This document shows, in pieces, positions 1 to 8,548 of a stretch of DNA of 64,000 nt; positions within the stretch are counted from its first letter, which is position 1, and every line of letters starts with the position of its first letter. Under the pieces are notes generated by a model. That model was not told where the DNA came from, made no database searches, and worked only from the letters and a program-made list of their open reading frames with translations. The DNA comes from Sphingorhabdus_B arenilitoris (GTDB lineage: Bacteria > Pseudomonadota > Alphaproteobacteria > Sphingomonadales > Sphingomonadaceae): the NCBI RefSeq assembly GCF_042651485.1, contig NZ_JBHSDH010000013.1:620001-684000 (forward strand), in the 5' to 3' direction. The translations under genes were made by a program, and so were the position numbers.

Positions 1-97
1 GCAATTCCACCCCGAAAGCATCGCGACAGAGCATGGCCATGACATGCTCGCCAATTTCATGCGGATCGCCGGTATGACGGTGAAGCAGCGGGTATGA
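1..97 (+). CDS. trpG: Anthranilate synthase glutamine amidotransferase component, C-terminal end only
   Basis: The first bases encode the last 31 residues of a protein cut by the window edge, read from base 2. It begins QFHPESIATEHGHDMLANF. The HPES motif holds the histidine and glutamate of the class I glutamine amidotransferase triad, and this ending is typical of TrpG, which supplies ammonia to anthranilate synthase. The next genes include trpD and trpC, which supports the assignment over other amidotransferases. Its TGA stop overlaps the ATG of the next gene (ATGA), so the two are probably translationally coupled. Confidence 0.85.
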   Translation, partial: QFHPESIATEHGHDMLANFMRIAGMTVKQRV

Positions 98-618
98 GCG
101 GTTCGGTGACCATCAGCGCAAGCGAAGAGCAAGTGCTGGCGGCCTATCAGCTGCATTGGTCGGTCATCCCGCGCAAAGGTAAGATTATATTTGGCCTGCT
201 CGTGATGATCATCGCGTCGATTATGGCCTATATTGTGTCAGATGAGGGTCCGCTGATGATGTTGGCCGCTTTTGCGGGTTATGTCTTATTTGGTGTTTTG
301 GTGCTGTTTTTCTTCCGATGGATCAATAAAATTTGGTGGGTACCCCGTTTTGTAAAGCGGGTTTATGCACAGCAAGCCGATCTGCGCAAAGAATTCACCA
401 TCAGCTGGGATCAGGATGGATTTCGCATTCTGACCGAAAATGGCGATATGTGGATGAAATGGACAGAATTGCATGGCTGGCGGCGAACGGAGCGGACCTT
501 GCTGCTATACCGGTCAGAGGTATTGTTCAATTTTGTACCCCTTCGCGCCGACCAAGATAGCGCCCTGCTTGATGATATGCAGGCCCATTTGGTCGCGTCG
601 GGCGTCGAGGAGAAATAA
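94..618 (+). CDS. YcxB-like family membrane protein inside the trp operon
   Basis: This 174-residue protein has a cytoplasmic N-terminal segment, two hydrophobic helices at about residues 30-50 and 54-75, and a soluble C-terminal half. The C-terminal half contains a WDQDGFRI...WMKWTELHGWRRTE pattern like the C-terminal domain of YcxB-like proteins. The family has no established biochemical function. It lies between trpG and trpD and overlaps both neighbours (ATGA at 94; its TAA overlaps the trpD ATG at 618), so it is co-translated with tryptophan biosynthesis genes. Nothing in it suggests a role in that pathway. Family assignment is by pattern recognition only. Confidence 0.7.
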   Translation: MSGSVTISASEEQVLAAYQLHWSVIPRKGKIIFGLLVMIIASIMAYIVSDEGPLMMLAAFAGYVLFGVLVLFFFRWINKIWWVPRFVKRVYAQQADLRKEFTISWDQDGFRILTENGDMWMKWTELHGWRRTERTLLLYRSEVLFNFVPLRADQDSALLDDMQAHLVASGVEEK

Positions 619-1574
619 TGGCCAATATATTTGACGATATTCTGGACGGCAAATTGGCGGCGGGCGATATTTCCGCTGCTCTCATCGAATTGGCTGACAA
701 AGGCGAAACGGCGCAGGATATTTCGGCGGCGGCAATGGCAATGCGCGCCCGCATGGTCCGGGTGTCTGCGCCAGATCACGCCATCGATGTATGCGGCACA
801 GGCGGTGATGGGCAGCATAGCCTGAATGTCTCCACCGCCGTCGCAATAGTTGTTGCGGCTTGCGAGGTTCCTGTCGCAAAGCACGGTAATCGCGCCGCTT
901 CTTCGAAGGCAGGAGGAGCGGATACGCTGGAGGCATTGGGGCTGGATTTGGACCGGGCGGCGGATACGGCGGAAGCGACGCTGAATGATCTGGGCATCGC
1001 GTTTCTATTCGCGCAAAAATATCATCCTGCGTTAGGACCAATTGCACCTGTCCGAAAGGCGCTTGGCCGCCGGACCATCTTCAACCTATTGGGACCGCTA
1101 TGTAATCCCGCAGGTGTTACGCGGCAGTTGATCGGTGTGGCTTCTCCTGATCTTATAGAGACTTATGCCGAAGCCATGACGTCACTTGGCTTTGCAAAAG
1201 CACTGGTCGTGTCGGGTCAGGAGGGGCTTGATGAAATATCCATCGCTGGCCCCACACAGGCGGCATGGATCAGTGGCAGCCATGTTGAAAAAACGGTGAT
1301 AACGTCCGAAGATGCGGGTCTGTCGCCGCATCCGCTGAACGCCATAAGGGGCGGCGATGCTGCTTATAATGCAAAGGCACTCCGCCGTCTGCTGTTGGGC
1401 CTTCAGGAAACCGAGCAAGACCGCGCCTATCGCGACGCAGTGATCCTCAACGCCGCCGCCGCGCTCATGGTCGCAGGTGAAGCGGCGAGCCTACGCAGCG
1501 GCGCAGAAGAAGCCGCCGAAGCGATAGATAAAGGATTGGCTAATGCGCTGCTCGATTGCTGGGTTGGGTTTTAG
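618..1574 (+). CDS. trpD: Anthranilate phosphoribosyltransferase
   Basis: TrpD transfers the phosphoribosyl group of PRPP to anthranilate, the second step of tryptophan synthesis. The PRPP-binding glycine loop is clear at about residues 61-66 (CGTGGDGQHSLNVST), followed by KHGNRAASSKAGGADTLEALG and the RTIFNLLGPLCNPA segment that contacts anthranilate. At 318 residues it is slightly shorter than the usual 330-345, mainly at the N-terminus, but the start is fixed by the overlap with the upstream stop codon. The stop lies 3 nt before the ATG of the ankyrin gene that separates trpD from trpC. Confidence 0.95.
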   Translation: MANIFDDILDGKLAAGDISAALIELADKGETAQDISAAAMAMRARMVRVSAPDHAIDVCGTGGDGQHSLNVSTAVAIVVAACEVPVAKHGNRAASSKAGGADTLEALGLDLDRAADTAEATLNDLGIAFLFAQKYHPALGPIAPVRKALGRRTIFNLLGPLCNPAGVTRQLIGVASPDLIETYAEAMTSLGFAKALVVSGQEGLDEISIAGPTQAAWISGSHVEKTVITSEDAGLSPHPLNAIRGGDAAYNAKALRRLLLGLQETEQDRAYRDAVILNAAAALMVAGEAASLRSGAEEAAEAIDKGLANALLDCWVGF

Positions 1575-1577
1575 ATT

Positions 1578-2684
1578 ATGGCGAAGAAGCGAAAAACCCT
1601 GCCAAAAGATTTTGAAGAGCTGCTGCATCAAAGCGACATCGATTCATTGAAAGCTGTTTTTGATAGCTGCGACATCAATGCAAGGGGCGGTGTATTTAAG
1701 CAAACTGCCCTTGCCTTTAACGAATGTCCTGACGAATTGGCGCGCTGGCTGTTAGCCAACGGTGCAGATATTGAAGCGGGTGACAGCTATGGCGACCCCC
1801 CATTATGCTCGCGAGCCGGGCATTATCGGGGCCGACTTGAAATTTTGCTGGAATTGGGCGCAAATGTGAATGCGGGTGCTGGCGGCAGAGGGACCGCTCT
1901 GCACTATGCCGCAGATGTAGGACATTGCGAGAATGTAAAGCTCCTCATTGCGAACGGCGCCAATCCTGAAGCGCCCAATAAATATGACCAGACGCCGCTA
2001 GAATACGCGCTTCAAAGATGTAGCAACCTGAAAATCGCTGGCATTGCTGAAGTTGCTGGTGTTCTTTTTGAGCCGAAGCCTGCCGCGTCCAAATCTTTTA
2101 TATCGAGAATGTTCGGTAGCAAAAAAGGCCAGGAGCCGGAAAAGCTGAAAAATTTGAAAGATTATGTTACCCGCATAGGAACAGATTTTGAATTTCACCG
2201 CGCAGGATTCAACCCCGAATTACTAGAAGAAGCTGCGGCGGGATTGGAGAAGCTCTATGCGCTTTTTGACGTTCCACCGGTAGCGCGGCGCATTATGCAT
2301 GATGGTAGAGCTCCCATCGAAGCCAAAGCCGGAAATTGGCAGGATCAGCATCAAGAGCTATGGGAATTACTCATACCTTCGAATGGTGCCGCCGATACAG
2401 TTCAAGGTGAAGTTATCCGCATTTCCGGACGCATTGCGGATGAATTGGATCGCAATGGAGCTGTTAACTGGAACGCCGACTATAAAAAAATGGCAAATGC
2501 ATTTCTATTTCATGTCGCGACGGGCAATAGTCTAACCGCTGCGCTGCTCGATGAAACAGCTAATCTGATTCAACAAATACAGAAACGGCAAGGAGATACG
2601 GAACGGCTATGCGAGATTGCGGTGCAATGGGTTAAGCTCAACCCAATTCCGTTGAAGTTACCCGCTCCGGATTATAAACGCTGA
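1578..2684 (+). CDS. Ankyrin-repeat protein inserted between trpD and trpC
   Basis: The N-terminal half of this 368-residue protein contains about four ankyrin-type repeats (residues 20-150). They include DELARWLLANGADIEAGDSYG, GRLEILLELGANVNAGAGG, TALHYAADVGHCENVKLLIANGANP and a following TPLEYAL unit. The C-terminal 200 residues are helical and not recognisable. No signal peptide or membrane segment is visible, so it is probably cytoplasmic. It starts 3 nt after the trpD stop and its TGA overlaps the trpC ATG (TGATG at 2682-2686). It therefore sits exactly at a gene junction and reads as a later insertion that kept translational coupling. It looks AT-richer and more lysine/asparagine-rich than its neighbours by eye. 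Function unknown. Confidence 0.8.
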   Translation: MAKKRKTLPKDFEELLHQSDIDSLKAVFDSCDINARGGVFKQTALAFNECPDELARWLLANGADIEAGDSYGDPPLCSRAGHYRGRLEILLELGANVNAGAGGRGTALHYAADVGHCENVKLLIANGANPEAPNKYDQTPLEYALQRCSNLKIAGIAEVAGVLFEPKPAASKSFISRMFGSKKGQEPEKLKNLKDYVTRIGTDFEFHRAGFNPELLEEAAAGLEKLYALFDVPPVARRIMHDGRAPIEAKAGNWQDQHQELWELLIPSNGAADTVQGEVIRISGRIADELDRNGAVNWNADYKKMANAFLFHVATGNSLTAALLDETANLIQQIQKRQGDTERLCEIAVQWVKLNPIPLKLPAPDYKR

Positions 2685-3481
2685 TGGAAATGACCGACAA
2701 ACTCACCGAAATTTGCAACGCCACCCGCGAAGAGGTTGCTCGGCGCAAGCTGGCTTATCCCGGTGGCGTCAATGCAGCATGGCCGGCGCCCTCGTCCCCG
2801 CGCGGGTTTGAGGCGGCTTTGCGGGTCAAGGCGGCGAGCGGCTTTGCCCTTATTGCTGAGATCAAGAAAGCGTCGCCGTCCAAGGGATTGATCCGCGCCG
2901 ATTTTGATCCCCCTGCCCATGCCCGCGATTATCAGGCGGGCGGGGCGGCCTGCCTGTCAATCTTGACCGATGCCCCCTATTTTCAAGGGCATGAGGATTA
3001 TTTGATCGCCGCGCGGGCGGCTTGCGACCTGCCGGTATTGCGCAAGGATTTTATGGTCGACCCCTGGCAATGTGCAGAGGCGCGGGCGATGGGGGCGGAC
3101 GCGATCCTGATTATTGTGGCGGCGCTTTCCGACGCGCAAATGGCGGAAATTGAGGATGCGGCAATTGCGCAAGGAATGGACGTGCTGGTCGAAACGCATA
3201 ATGAGGCGGAGATGGAGCGAGCGCTCATCACGCTCCAATCGCGGCTGATTGGCGTCAACAACCGGAACCTAAAGACATTTGACGTCGATTTATCGACCAC
3301 AGAGCGTTTGGCGGCCATGGCCCCGCCCGAAGCGTTGCTGATCTGCGAAAGCGGTATCAGCGTCCATGCCGATTGCCTGCGCATGGAAAAACATGGCGTG
3401 CGGACATTCCTTGTCGGTGAAAGCCTGATGCGGCAAGATGACGTCGCGGCGGCAACGCAGAGGCTGTTGACCGGGTCATGA
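2684..3481 (+). CDS. trpC: Indole-3-glycerol phosphate synthase
   Basis: TrpC closes the indole ring of CdRP to give indole-3-glycerol phosphate. It is a monofunctional (beta/alpha)8 barrel of 265 residues, the usual size. Signature pieces are LIAEIKKASPSKGLI near residue 60 (catalytic Lys), LPVLRKDFMVDPWQ, LVETHNEAEMERAL, IGVNNRNLKTFDVDLSTT and LICESGIS. Two starts are possible: ATG 2684, which overlaps the upstream TGA, or ATG 2690, giving MTDKLTEICNAT and fitting family N-termini better. The stop overlaps moaC by 4 nt. Confidence 0.95.
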   Translation: MEMTDKLTEICNATREEVARRKLAYPGGVNAAWPAPSSPRGFEAALRVKAASGFALIAEIKKASPSKGLIRADFDPPAHARDYQAGGAACLSILTDAPYFQGHEDYLIAARAACDLPVLRKDFMVDPWQCAEARAMGADAILIIVAALSDAQMAEIEDAAIAQGMDVLVETHNEAEMERALITLQSRLIGVNNRNLKTFDVDLSTTERLAAMAPPEALLICESGISVHADCLRMEKHGVRTFLVGESLMRQDDVAAATQRLLTGS

Positions 3482-3954
3482 CAAAGCTTACCCATATTGA
3501 TGACGCGGGCAACGCCGCAATGGTTGATGTGTCGGGTAAGGCCGAAAATTTGCGAGAAGCGGTCGCCGAAGGGCGGATTAGCATGAGCGCAGAGGCGCTG
3601 CGGGCGATAAGGGACGGCATGGTCAAAAAGGGCGACGTGCTTGCTGCCGCCCGAATTGCCGGGATAATGGCGGCGAAGAAGACAAGCGAGCTGATCCCGC
3701 TTTGCCATCCGCTGATGCTTTCCAAAGTGTCCGTTGACTTTGCATTTGAAGATGATGCCATTCGGGCGACGGGCACCGCACGGTTGACTGGGCAGACAGG
3801 GGTGGAGATGGAAGCGTTGACCGCAGTTTCGGTGGCGCTGCTCACTCTATATGACATGGCGAAGGCGCTGGATAAGGCGATGGTGATTTCCGATATCCGC
3901 TTGCTCAAAAAAACCGGCGGAAAATCTGGCGATTGGACCGCCCCCCATGATTAG
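3478..3954 (+). CDS. moaC: Cyclic pyranopterin monophosphate synthase
   Basis: MoaC converts the product of the radical-SAM enzyme MoaA into cyclic pyranopterin monophosphate in molybdenum cofactor synthesis. The family motifs are present: KKTSELIPLCHPL at about residues 62-74 and TGVEMEALTAVSVALLTLYDM at about 102-122, followed by the catalytic KALDK. The length of 158 residues is normal. It overlaps trpC by 4 nt (ATGA) and moeA by 8 nt. No moaA is in the window, so trpC-moaC-moeA is a mixed operon. Confidence 0.95.
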   Translation: MTKLTHIDDAGNAAMVDVSGKAENLREAVAEGRISMSAEALRAIRDGMVKKGDVLAAARIAGIMAAKKTSELIPLCHPLMLSKVSVDFAFEDDAIRATGTARLTGQTGVEMEALTAVSVALLTLYDMAKALDKAMVISDIRLLKKTGGKSGDWTAPHD

Positions 3955-5128
3955 CGTGGAAGAGGCGCGGCAAAGGCTGCTAAAGCTTGCCTCGCTTATG
4001 CCGGTCGTTTCAACTCCCTTACCCTTGGCAAAGGGGCGGTTTTTGGCGGAAGATTTAATCGCACGGCGGCAGCAACCGGCGGCGCATATGTCGGCCATGG
4101 ATGGCTATGCCGTCCGTTTTTCCGACTGCCCCGGCCCATGGTCAGTCATTGGCGAAAGCGCAGCGGGGCATCGCTATAACGGCGCATTGGCCGCAGGTGA
4201 AGCGGTCAGGATATTTACGGGCGCGCATCTGCCCGAAAATTCCGATTGCGTTATTATACAAGAAGATATTGAGAGAAGCGGAGATAATATCTCGCTTTGC
4301 GGGGATGCCCCCCATCAAAAATGGCACCATGTTCGCAAGGCTGGATCGGATTTTTCCAATGGCGACAGACTGGCCCAAGCGGGAACGCAGGTGAATGCCG
4401 GAATTATCGCGGCCGCCGCGATGGCAGGCTACGGTGACCTGCCCCTTTTTGCCGGGCCGCGCGTTGCGATAATCTCCTCCGGTGATGAGCTGGTCCCGCC
4501 GGGTTTGCCGCTGCGCACCGAACAAATCCCGTCATCCAATGCTGTCATGATTGCCGCCATGCTATCTTCGCTGCCATGTGAGGTGCAGGATTTGGGCATT
4601 GCCCGGGACAATTTGGCGTCATTGGCCGAAAAGCTGGAACAGGCAAAAGGGGCGGATATTATCGTGACCATTGGCGGGGCGTCGGTCGGCGACCATGATC
4701 TGGTCCACCGCGCCGCGACTGACGCAGGTGCAACGATGGATTTTTGGCGGATTGCCGTGCGTCCAGGAAAGCCATTAATGGCCGGAAAGCTTGGGAATTC
4801 GGTGATGTTGGGCCTGCCTGGAAATCCGGGTTCGGCCTTTGTGACCGCCTTTTTATTCCTTTTGCCGCTGGTTCGGCATATGGCTGGATCAGCGCAGCCA
4901 TGGCCGACATCGCTATCCGCCCCCTGCACCACCGCCATTGCAGCAGGCGGACCGCGCGCCGAATATTTGCGCGCGGTGCTGCAAGATGGCGAATTGACGC
5001 CATTTCACATGCAAGACAGCGGCGTCACCAAACCCTTGGCGAGCGCAAATGCGCTTATCATTCGCCCGGTTGATGCACCGCCAGTAGGCGTGGGCGATAT
5101 AGTTGCATATCTGCCATTGGACATATGA
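3947..5128 (+). CDS. moeA: Molybdopterin molybdenumtransferase
   Basis: MoeA inserts molybdate into adenylylated molybdopterin. At 393 residues it is full length and shows the expected order: the N-terminal MoeA domain with AAHMSAMDGYAV, the MoCF-biosynthesis domain with IISSGDELVPPG and TIGGASVGDHDLV, the PGKPLMAGKLG and LPGNPGSAFVTAF substrate loops, and a C-terminal beta domain. The start overlaps moaC, which fixes it. It is the last gene of the trp-mo run; 96 nt with the lexA promoter follow. Confidence 0.95.
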   Translation: MISVEEARQRLLKLASLMPVVSTPLPLAKGRFLAEDLIARRQQPAAHMSAMDGYAVRFSDCPGPWSVIGESAAGHRYNGALAAGEAVRIFTGAHLPENSDCVIIQEDIERSGDNISLCGDAPHQKWHHVRKAGSDFSNGDRLAQAGTQVNAGIIAAAAMAGYGDLPLFAGPRVAIISSGDELVPPGLPLRTEQIPSSNAVMIAAMLSSLPCEVQDLGIARDNLASLAEKLEQAKGADIIVTIGGASVGDHDLVHRAATDAGATMDFWRIAVRPGKPLMAGKLGNSVMLGLPGNPGSAFVTAFLFLLPLVRHMAGSAQPWPTSLSAPCTTAIAAGGPRAEYLRAVLQDGELTPFHMQDSGVTKPLASANALIIRPVDAPPVGVGDIVAYLPLDI

Positions 5129-5164
5129 CCAAACCGGCCATTCGGCAGCAATCTGTAAAGCGGC

Positions 5165-5196
5165 TTGACATAACCTGATTTGTTCCGTAATTGTTC
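5165..5196 (+). promoter_or_regulatory. lexA promoter with LexA operator (SOS box)
   Basis: A direct repeat GTTC-CGTAATT-GTTC lies at 5182-5196, exactly the alphaproteobacterial LexA operator form GTTC-N7-GTTC. It sits between a perfect -35 hexamer TTGACA (5165-5170) and a candidate -10 TAATTG at 5188-5193 (17-bp spacer), so bound LexA would block the promoter. It is 28 nt upstream of lexA, implying autoregulation. Confidence 0.88.
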
Positions 5197-5224
5197 CTAC
5201 TATGTTTAACCGCATAGGGAACAG

Positions 5225-5929
5225 ATGATGTTGACCGCTAAACAAAATGAATTGCTTCGCTTCATTCATGAACGATTGGAAGAGGGCGGCGTATCTCCTT
5301 CTTTTGAAGAGATGAAAGACGCGCTCAACCTGAAAAGCAAATCGGGTGTCCATAGGCTGATCGGCGCATTGGAAGAGAGAGGCTTTATTCGCCGCCTCCC
5401 CAACCGCGCCCGTGCCCTTGAAATATTGCAAATGCCGGAGGGCGGCGGAGCAAAATCTGTCAGCAATGTTGTTTCGTTGGCCACTAAATCAGCTGATAAG
5501 CCGAATAACGGAAAATCGGCCAATGCGATGCCGCTTGCGGCCAATGACGTCATGGAAATCCCTTTGCATGGCAGGATCGCTGCCGGTGTTCCTATTGAAG
5601 CGATGGAAACCACCGAAACGCTAGCCGTTCCGATGGCTCTATTGGGCACAGGTGAGCATTATGCATTAGAAGTGTCGGGAGATTCGATGATCGAAGCCGG
5701 AATTTTTGACGGCGATTATGCGTTGATCAAGAAAACCGATTCCGCGCGCGATGGCGAAATTGTCGTGGCATTGGTACGCGGCGAAGAGGCTACGTTAAAA
5801 TATCTGCGCCGCGAAAATGGCAACATAAGGCTGGATCCGGCAAATGCCGCTTATACACCGCAAGTGTATAGCCCGCATGAAGTGTTGATTCAGGGCAAGC
5901 TTGCGGGGCTGCTGCGCCGTTACCATTAA
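5225..5929 (+). CDS. lexA: SOS transcriptional repressor and self-cleaving protease LexA
   Basis: LexA represses DNA-damage genes and cleaves itself when RecA is activated. The N-terminal winged helix is visible (KQNELLRFIHERLEEGGVSP, then a recognition helix LKSKSGVHRLIGALEERGFI). The cleavage site is the Ala-Gly in GRIAAGVPIE, the catalytic Ser is in SGDSMIEAGI, and the catalytic Lys is in EATLKYLRR. Length (234 residues) matches alphaproteobacterial LexA, which has a longer linker than the E. coli protein. Two adjacent ATG codons (5225 and 5228) could start it. An SOS box precedes it. Confidence 0.96.
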   Translation: MMLTAKQNELLRFIHERLEEGGVSPSFEEMKDALNLKSKSGVHRLIGALEERGFIRRLPNRARALEILQMPEGGGAKSVSNVVSLATKSADKPNNGKSANAMPLAANDVMEIPLHGRIAAGVPIEAMETTETLAVPMALLGTGEHYALEVSGDSMIEAGIFDGDYALIKKTDSARDGEIVVALVRGEEATLKYLRRENGNIRLDPANAAYTPQVYSPHEVLIQGKLAGLLRRYH

Positions 5930-6066
5930 GGGTAGCGGGGCAGTATACCGGCGCTGATTGAACGGGCTGCTGGAGCGGTTTGGGTATATTGCGGTCAGGT
6001 GTTATTATCGCTGGCCTGACTGGCAGCTACCTTACACTCTATTTTGCCGGACACCCCGCAGCCTGT

Positions 6067-8205
6067 TTATTTGCCCGCAATTATCCAAGGATGATGGTGA
6101 CCGGCGGCGACAACGCTTTCCACGCGGGGACCCGAAAATGCATTCGATAGGTAAAAGGTCAGCCCGCCGGTTTTGGCGAGAGATTCACGGTCAGCGCGCA
6201 GCCATTTCGGCTTGCAACTACGCGGTAGCCAGCGGTCACTAACCACTATGTCAACCCGCTTACAGGCCACAGCCAATTCCATCGAGGGGATATAATACCG
6301 GCTGCGCAGAGCCAATATATTCCATCTGCGCCCATCTCGGTCGATGGTAATCACGCAAGCATCCGCCGTACATTGCGCACCGGGCCAATCGGTAATAGCA
6401 ACCGGCTCTGCCTTAACCCCAGCATTCTCACGCAGCGTATCGCGAACATAATCCCCCGCTCGGTCGCGCAGGAGCGCCAATTTCCCGTCGCTACCCACCA
6501 CCGCCAAATGCTTACCGTCGCCTGTGACCAATATATCTGGATATGGCGCGGTGATCATCGCGGTCAATCCGATCAGAAATAGCGGGATGCCAAAATACCT
6601 CGCCCGCCGCCGGAAAATACCAAAATATAATGCCCCCAATATCATGGCGGCAAAGGCCCATTGCGGCATAACGGGCAACATGGAAACCGCGCCGGGCGCC
6701 GCGCTGACGCCATGGGCCAAAGCCAATATTGCCCGTAAGGATATATCGGTAACCCACCAAAATGGCGCGCCCAGCCCCACCAGATCAAAGGTCAACGCCA
6801 ATGCTTCGAAAGGCATCACAAGGAATGTCGTCATCGGAATTGCGATGACATTGGCCAATGCGCCATAAAGCCCGCTTTTGTGGAAATGGAAAATAGCAAT
6901 CGGCGCCAATATAAGCTCAATCGCGGCCCCGGTGATCAGCAGGATAACGATGCTCCGCCCCATTTTCCTGATCAAACCATCTTGCTGTCCGGCGCGCGTA
7001 AAATTCTGCATCCACCGGCTTTCATGCAGGACAATAATTGTTGAAACCGCCGCAAAGCTTAGCTGAAAACTGGGCCCCGCCAGACTTTCCGGCCATATGA
7101 GCATGATCACGCTGGCACCAAATGCGACAAGCCGCAGGCTGATCGCATCGCGCCCCATTGCCAATGCCGCCAATATCAACAATGCGGCGACGCATGACCG
7201 GATGGTCGGCACTTCGGATCCTGTTAACAGCGTATATCCAATCGCGCCCATTGCTGCGACAGCCGCCGCAATAAGCGGCACCGGAAAACGCAATGCAATG
7301 CGCGGGAACAGCGCCAATATCCGGCTCATTAAGAGGAAAATCGCGCCGACAACCGCGGTTACATGCAGGCCGCTGATCGATAGTAAATGCGCCATTCCGC
7401 TATTGCGCATTGCCTCTGCGTCATCATCTGAAATGGCGCCGCGATCCCCGGTGGCGAGCGCTGCCGCGATTGACCCACTGCCGGGGGGCAATTGGGACGT
7501 GATATGCGCCGATAATGCACGGCGAACATTTCCTAAAGTCGGCTTGTGAGAAGAGGGTCTGTATAATGTCACATTGCCCAGGATCGTTCCTGTTGCGCCC
7601 AAACCGTCAAACCACGCCCGCCGCGCAAAATCATATCCCCCCGGCACGCTAGGTCCGGCGGGCGGAACAAGCCGCGCTTTCATTCGGATAACCGCACCGC
7701 TGGTAAATTCAGGCCGGTACTTTTCTGCATCCAGATTGACACGGACTTTTTCGGGCAAGCCCGCATGCCCACCGGTTGCCAGTTCGAAACGGACAATATC
7801 GCGGGCCGTGATATGCTCCACTTTTGTAATTTGACCGTAAAATTCGCCGATCCACATTTTTTTAAGCGGCGGCGTGCCGACTGCGGCCGACCGGAAATAT
7901 ATGGCCAAAAATCCGGCTAAAAAACAAAAAGCAGCTATTTTGATTATCGCCATCAGGCTGGATTGGCGGCCCGTTATGTAAGCGATTAGGATCAACGCTG
8001 CACACAGGCCTGTCACCGCCCATAAAGCGCCGTTACCCTGCAGCTCCCATGTAACAATGCCCGCGCCAACCGCCACCGGCACCCATAACGGCCATTGGTC
8101 CCTTTCGCTGTCGATCCAGCCTTCAATTGCGCCGCCAGGCCAATGAAGATGCCAATTTCTGATCGATAAACCCAATCCGTCCAAGCCCCCGATAACAGGG
8201 CACAA
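6067..8205 (-). CDS. comEC: ComEC/Rec2 family DNA-uptake channel protein
   Basis: ComEC forms the inner-membrane channel for single-stranded DNA in natural transformation. This 712-residue protein has an N-terminal membrane segment and soluble DUF4131-like domain. The Competence domain follows, with LATGDRGAISDDDAEAMRNSG, MAHLLSISGLHVTAVVGAIF and many membrane helices (about residues 230-520), and then a soluble C-terminal domain. The C-terminal domain lacks the HxHxDH metal motif of metallo-beta-lactamases, as in many alphaproteobacterial members. The start is uncertain: no ATG is in frame, and TTG at 8205 or the CTG at 8217 are the candidates. It is convergent with lexA. Confidence 0.88.
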   Translation of the reverse strand: MCPVIGGLDGLGLSIRNWHLHWPGGAIEGWIDSERDQWPLWVPVAVGAGIVTWELQGNGALWAVTGLCAALILIAYITGRQSSLMAIIKIAAFCFLAGFLAIYFRSAAVGTPPLKKMWIGEFYGQITKVEHITARDIVRFELATGGHAGLPEKVRVNLDAEKYRPEFTSGAVIRMKARLVPPAGPSVPGGYDFARRAWFDGLGATGTILGNVTLYRPSSHKPTLGNVRRALSAHITSQLPPGSGSIAAALATGDRGAISDDDAEAMRNSGMAHLLSISGLHVTAVVGAIFLLMSRILALFPRIALRFPVPLIAAAVAAMGAIGYTLLTGSEVPTIRSCVAALLILAALAMGRDAISLRLVAFGASVIMLIWPESLAGPSFQLSFAAVSTIIVLHESRWMQNFTRAGQQDGLIRKMGRSIVILLITGAAIELILAPIAIFHFHKSGLYGALANVIAIPMTTFLVMPFEALALTFDLVGLGAPFWWVTDISLRAILALAHGVSAAPGAVSMLPVMPQWAFAAMILGALYFGIFRRRARYFGIPLFLIGLTAMITAPYPDILVTGDGKHLAVVGSDGKLALLRDRAGDYVRDTLRENAGVKAEPVAITDWPGAQCTADACVITIDRDGRRWNILALRSRYYIPSMELAVACKRVDIVVSDRWLPRSCKPKWLRADRESLAKTGGLTFYLSNAFSGPRVESVVAAGHHHPWIIAGK

Positions 8206-8548
8206 AACATGGTGCAGGAACCAGCAGGTTCTGACTTTTCGCCCTGATGATCGCTTACCAAGAAAAAAGTGAAAAAACGAGCCTTGTTTGCTGCTGTTAC
8301 CCTTGACCTAGGCGGCAAATGAACGCATTGAACCGTCAAAATAACAAACGCCTTTTCCTCCTCGCGGAAATCTGCCGCATTCATGTCGGACCAAATGTCA
8401 TCATTTGATGCGAATGGCTGCCATAAAGCGGCGGGCCAAGAGGAAGGGTTTCGGGATCATTTTGCTGAAACCGGGTGCCTCATTTGGGAATATATATTTA
8501 CAGAATATTGTCCGGCCAGACGGGACAAGAATGACAGGAGTTAAGGCT
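8206..8548. other. Divergent intergenic region between comEC and gltA
   Basis: About 340 nt without a convincing gene. An open frame runs upstream of gltA to 8405, but the residues there do not resemble citrate synthase N-termini. I take this stretch as promoter and leader DNA for gltA and comEC. A short hairpin GAACC-AGCA-GGTTC lies near 8218-8231. No riboswitch or clear -35/-10 pair could be identified. Confidence 0.5.

Noticed and set aside
8013..8384. 123-codon minus-strand frame upstream of comEC.
   Set aside because: It mainly overlaps the 5' part of comEC in another frame and gives a product without recognisable structure.
8405..8548. N-terminal extension of citrate synthase by 48 residues.
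   Set aside because: The Shine-Dalgarno AGGAG and the conserved N-terminus place the start at 8549; the extension is basic and unlike any citrate synthase leader.
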